NCBI RefSeq assembly: GCF_018596315.1 | Contig: NZ_JAHEAG010000003.1 | Coordinates: 310,001-374,000 of the forward strand | DNA from: Bradyrhizobium sp. SRL28 | GTDB taxonomy: Bacteria > Pseudomonadota > Alphaproteobacteria > Rhizobiales > Xanthobacteraceae | Direction: 5' to 3' | Length of the DNA: 64,000 nt | Part shown: in pieces, positions 61,304 through 64,000 of the stretch | Layout of the letters: each line of letters starts with the position of its first letter | Position numbering within the stretch: the stretch's first letter is position 1 | The notes under the pieces: generated by a model | Told to the model about the DNA's origin: nothing | Databases searched by the model: none | Seen by the model: only the letters and a program-made list of their open reading frames with translations | Made by a program: the position numbers and the translations under genes

Positions 61304-62117
61304 GACGCTCGGCCCCGATATAGGCGTTGATCACGCGAGGGTCGCGCGCGACCTCGTCGTAGCTGCCCTCACAGAGGACCGAGCCTTCCGCGAGCACCGT
61401 GACTTTCGCTGCCAGACTTTTCACGACCTGCAGATTGTGCTCGACCAGAAGGACGCCACAGGTGGCGGCGACCCTCTTGATCAGGGCTGCGACAGGCGCG
61501 ATGTCTTCCCGAGCCAGACCCGCCGTCGGCTCATCGAGCAGCATAAATTTCGGCGCGATCGCAATCGTCGTGACGATCTCAAGCAGTCGCCGGCGACCAT
61601 AGGACAGATCCGCGGCCCGGCGTTCGCTTTCGTCCGTCAGCCCGCCTTGATCGAGAAGATGCCGGACCCTTACTTCATTTTCGTCCTGTCTCGAACGACC
61701 GCGCAGGAGCTGCAGACCCCGCACGTTCAGCGCGAGCGCGGTGCGGATATTGTCGGCGACGGAGAGATTTGGGAAAATCGAGCATATCTGAAACGATCGG
61801 GCGAGCCCGAGCCGCGCAAGACGGTTCGGTGAGACCGCAGTCACATCCGCACCGTTGAGACGAACCTGGCCGGCGGTTGGCGTCGTAAAGCCGCTGATCA
61901 CGTTGAATAGTGTGGTCTTGCCTGCCCCGTTGGGCCCGATCACCGCATGGATCGACCTTGTGTCGAGATCGATCGAGACACCGCGAAGCGCCTCGAAATC
62001 GCCGAAGCGAACAGTCAGGTCACGGGCGGTCAGCAGCGATGTTGCAGCGCGTTTTCGGACAGCCGAAGCAATCGGCGCGGCTGCCCGCTGCGGATGATCA
62101 AGAAGGATGGTCGTCAT
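61296..62117 (-). CDS. livG: Liv-type ABC transporter ATP-binding protein LivG (second system)
   Basis: A 273-residue ATPase with a 30-residue N-terminal extension, Walker A GPNGAGKT and Walker B FMLLDEPTAGLA. The signature motif is LSYGRRRLLEI; family members usually have LSYGEQR or LSHGDQR, so the glutamate/glutamine after LSYG is replaced by arginines. The rest is normal. The ATG overlaps the binding-protein stop by four bases. Confidence 0.94.
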   Translation of the reverse strand: MTTILLDHPQRAAAPIASAVRKRAATSLLTARDLTVRFGDFEALRGVSIDLDTRSIHAVIGPNGAGKTTLFNVISGFTTPTAGQVRLNGADVTAVSPNRLARLGLARSFQICSIFPNLSVADNIRTALALNVRGLQLLRGRSRQDENEVRVRHLLDQGGLTDESERRAADLSYGRRRLLEIVTTIAIAPKFMLLDEPTAGLAREDIAPVAALIKRVAATCGVLLVEHNLQVVKSLAAKVTVLAEGSVLCEGSYDEVARDPRVINAYIGAERRA

Positions 62118-63316
62118 CGAACGCTCGGAGCGGCGCAGCCCGCGGTATCGATCGAGCGAAAGGCGGTGTCGGCCGGGACCGTGGCGATGCGCTCATAATA
62201 GTCCCACGGAGCCTTGCTCTCGGCCGGGGTCTTCACACGATAAACACCGAGATCGTAGATCACGCGACCGTTTTCCTGGATGCGGATCTGCCGACCGAAT
62301 TTATCGACGGGCAGCTTTCGCATTTCCGTGTTCACGATAGCGGCGTCGTCAGTCTTCGCTTTGCTGGCGGCCTTGAGATAGTGCAGCACGCTCGTATAGA
62401 CGCCGGCTTGCTCACGGGTCGGCATGCGTCCATGAGTTTTGAAAAAGCGTTCCGAGAAGGCGCGCGTCCCATCGGTGTCATTCCAGTAAAAGCCTGACGT
62501 GATGATCAGGCCCTGGGCCGCTTCGAGGCCGACACTGTTGATGTCGGTGACGAACGCATGGAGAGCCGCGACGCGCTGGCCACCGCGCATGATACCAAAT
62601 TGGCCAGCCTGCTTGATGGCGTTGACGGTGTCAGCGCCAGCGCTTGCCAGAGCTACGACCTGCGCTTGCGAGGACTTCGCGCGCAAGAGAAGCGCGGAGA
62701 AATCGGCCGTGCTCAGCGGGTGGCGAGCGCTTCCGGTCACCTTGCCTCCACGTTCCTCGACGACGCGCGCGGCGTCCTTTTCGAGATCGTGGCCGAATGC
62801 ATAGTCCGCGGTGAGAAAATACCAGGACTTCAGGTCCTGCTGCATCAGGGCGGCGGCGGTCCCGCGCGCGAGCGAGTAGGTGTCATCCGTCCAGTGCGTG
62901 GCAAAGGGAGAGCAGCGCCCTCCGGTTATCTCCACGCTGGCGGCGCCGGATATCATGAGGGACCGCTTTTTTTCGGTGGCGATCGCCATCAACCCGAAGA
63001 CCACACCGGAATGCGGCAGGTCGGCGATGACATCAACACCGCGCCGGTCGAACCATTCACGGGCAATCGCCGACGCGACGTCGGGCTTGTTCTGATGGTC
63101 GGCAGTGATGATCTCGATGGGGACGCCGCCAGCGGATCCGCCCGAATCCTCGACCGCCATGCGGGCCGCCAGGATCGACCCGGGTCCGCCGACGTCAGCG
63201 ACAACCCCGCTTTGATCACCCATCACACCGATGACGATCTTGTTGTCGGAAAATTGCGCGAGGGCGGACGTTGCCCCGCCGCACAACAGTAATGATGCGA
63301 TGATCAGCCTACGCAT
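62114..63316 (-). CDS. Periplasmic Liv-type substrate-binding protein (second system)
   Basis: A 400-residue receptor. Its signal peptide (about 1-20) ends ALA, and the mature start is QFSDNKIVIGVMGDQSGV. The central GASVEITGGRCSPFATHWTDDTYSLARG block is seen in amide/aromatic-type receptors rather than in leucine-binding protein. AGGAGA precedes the ATG by about 6 bases. It is the first gene of an 11-gene operon reaching to 50557, and its ligand probably is the amide hydrolysed by the operon's amidase. Confidence 0.94.
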   Translation of the reverse strand: MRRLIIASLLLCGGATSALAQFSDNKIVIGVMGDQSGVVADVGGPGSILAARMAVEDSGGSAGGVPIEIITADHQNKPDVASAIAREWFDRRGVDVIADLPHSGVVFGLMAIATEKKRSLMISGAASVEITGGRCSPFATHWTDDTYSLARGTAAALMQQDLKSWYFLTADYAFGHDLEKDAARVVEERGGKVTGSARHPLSTADFSALLLRAKSSQAQVVALASAGADTVNAIKQAGQFGIMRGGQRVAALHAFVTDINSVGLEAAQGLIITSGFYWNDTDGTRAFSERFFKTHGRMPTREQAGVYTSVLHYLKAASKAKTDDAAIVNTEMRKLPVDKFGRQIRIQENGRVIYDLGVYRVKTPAESKAPWDYYERIATVPADTAFRSIDTAGCAAPSVR

Positions 63317-63324
63317 GGACTATC

Positions 63325-63444
63325 TCCTGTTTCCAAGCTCGGCGGACTGATAGAGGGCCCACGTAACACATTTGTGACGACTAAGGTACATTTGGGCACT
63401 TGTGGACAAGTATGAAGATTTGCCATTCCGACCCGGAAACAGGA
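63325..63444. promoter_or_regulatory. Divergent promoter region with candidate SorC sites
   Basis: Several symmetric elements lie in the 165-base spacer. CACATTTGTG (63367-63376) and ACTTGT-GG-ACAAGT (63398-63411) are short palindromes. ACATTTG recurs (63368 and 63388) at 20-base spacing. TCCTGTTTCC (63325-63334) is mirrored by GGAAACAGGA (63435-63444). No PhoB box (CTGTCAT repeats) was seen. The regulator encoded to the right is the natural candidate to bind here. Confidence 0.45.
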
Positions 63445-63481
63445 AAAGAGCGGATTCCTGAAGCTGATCGGAGGATAGGGC

Positions 63482-64000
63482 GTGTTGATTCGAGGCCCGC
63501 AAGCGGCATCAAACGAAGGCGAAGCCGGCGATGGTCGAGCCGATGCCGCCTTGGTGGCGAAAATCTGCTGGTACTATTTTAGGGAAGGTCAAACCCAGGA
63601 TGCGATCGCGCAGCGGCTGAAGATGACCCGCAAGCGCATCAACCGGATCCTCGGTGAGGCCCGGGAAAGCGGCTTCGTTCAAATCACGATCGCCGACCCG
63701 GCGGGCCAACGCACCGAGCTCGAAGAAGCACTCATCCGCAAATTCAATCTGCGTCACGCGATCGTGGTCCCGGTCCCCATGGGCGGCACCGATGTGCGTT
63801 CTTTCATAGGGGCTGCCGCCGCGCGATACGTCGCCGAGTGCCTTCCGCCGTCGGGTTCGCTGGGAATCTCCTGGGGCGGCACCATCAATGCCGCAGCTCA
63901 AAACCTGCCGCAGCGATCTGGAGACGGCACCCGCGTGGTGCTGATGTCCGGCGGGTTGGCCGAAAGCGCGCCGATCAATCCATATGACAATGCAACCATG
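63482..64000 (+). CDS. SorC/DeoR-type sugar-binding transcriptional regulator, N-terminal part (cut by window end)
   Basis: The GTG at 63482 follows GGAGG (63470-63474) by 7 bases, and the frame stays open for 173 codons to the window end. An N-terminal helix-turn-helix is seen in YYFREGQTQDAIAQRLKMTR and ILGEARESGFVQI. The start of the sugar-binding domain follows: ELEEALIRKFNLRHAIVVP, then GSLGISWGGTI. This is the SorC family pattern, whose ligands are usually phosphorylated sugars or similar anions. It diverges from the amidase/phosphonate operon and should control it; the C-terminal third is missing. Confidence 0.92.
   Translation, partial: MLIRGPQAASNEGEAGDGRADAALVAKICWYYFREGQTQDAIAQRLKMTRKRINRILGEARESGFVQITIADPAGQRTELEEALIRKFNLRHAIVVPVPMGGTDVRSFIGAAAARYVAECLPPSGSLGISWGGTINAAAQNLPQRSGDGTRVVLMSGGLAESAPINPYDNATM

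Noticed and set aside
1..64000. CRISPR arrays, tRNA or rRNA genes, complete insertion sequences
   Set aside because: No regularly spaced repeats, no cloverleaf-like sequence and no transposase frame were recognised on either strand.

Overview
The window is 64 kb of GC-rich, almost gap-free coding DNA dominated by catabolic operons and ABC transporters. It looks like accessory chromosome of Bradyrhizobium or a close relative in the alphaproteobacteria. The support is a short palindromic intergenic repeat of the Bradyrhizobium type (2860-2910), a second element with inverted CTAGAGC ends (6583-6816), a GAAC-N7-GAAC SOS box upstream of dinB, and the general mix of Liv-type, peptide-type and TTT-type uptake systems. 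I saw no tRNA, rRNA, CRISPR array, prophage or complete insertion sequence.

Left part (1-18.3 kb). A truncated FAD monooxygenase is followed by a convergent P450-[2Fe-2S] ferredoxin pair. A LysR gene diverges from the pair across a perfect 11-bp-arm palindrome. Next come an old-yellow-enzyme reductase with a TTT solute receptor, a decayed aconitase remnant and an alpha/beta hydrolase. A ten-gene minus-strand operon (17.6 to 6.8 kb) then encodes an amidohydrolase, a three-subunit molybdenum hydroxylase whose small subunit is fused to a CoxG-like domain, a complete Liv-type ABC transporter and a Rieske ferredoxin. A divergent MarR gene and a 9-bp-arm palindrome lie at its head.

Middle part (18.4-35.9 kb). 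A minus-strand group encodes D-hydantoinase, an NAD-epimerase, an SDR, a flavoprotein monooxygenase and a dipeptide/opine-type ABC transporter. A hydantoin racemase gene diverges from it, and D-carbamoylase and flavin reductase genes lie next to it. Divergent from those is a three-gene operon for a GTP-cyclohydrolase-II-like protein, a DUF1688 protein and a uracil phosphoribosyltransferase homologue. This is the bacterial form of the URC uracil-catabolism set known from yeast. The UPRTase has an unusual PRPP loop. dinB with its SOS box follows.

Right part (36-64 kb). It begins with a class III adenylate cyclase. Next is a GntR-headed operon that couples a polar-amino-acid-type ABC transporter to a 3-hydroxyisobutyrate-dehydrogenase-like enzyme, RpiB, a sugar isomerase and a Gfo/Idh/MocA dehydrogenase. 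A frameshifted response-regulator remnant, a legumain-like (C13) peptidase, a small unknown gene and an intact OmpR/EnvZ-type pair follow. The spacer before the pair carries many copies of TGCGACA in 10-bp phase. After a filamentous-haemagglutinin C-terminal remnant, the last 13 kb is a single tightly coupled 11-gene operon. It holds a Liv-type transporter, an amidase, a phosphonoacetate hydrolase, a second alkaline-phosphatase-superfamily hydrolase and an Ugp-type transporter, and it diverges from a SorC-type regulator cut by the window end. I regard this operon, probably for an amide- or ester-linked phosphonate, as the best candidate for an undescribed system here.
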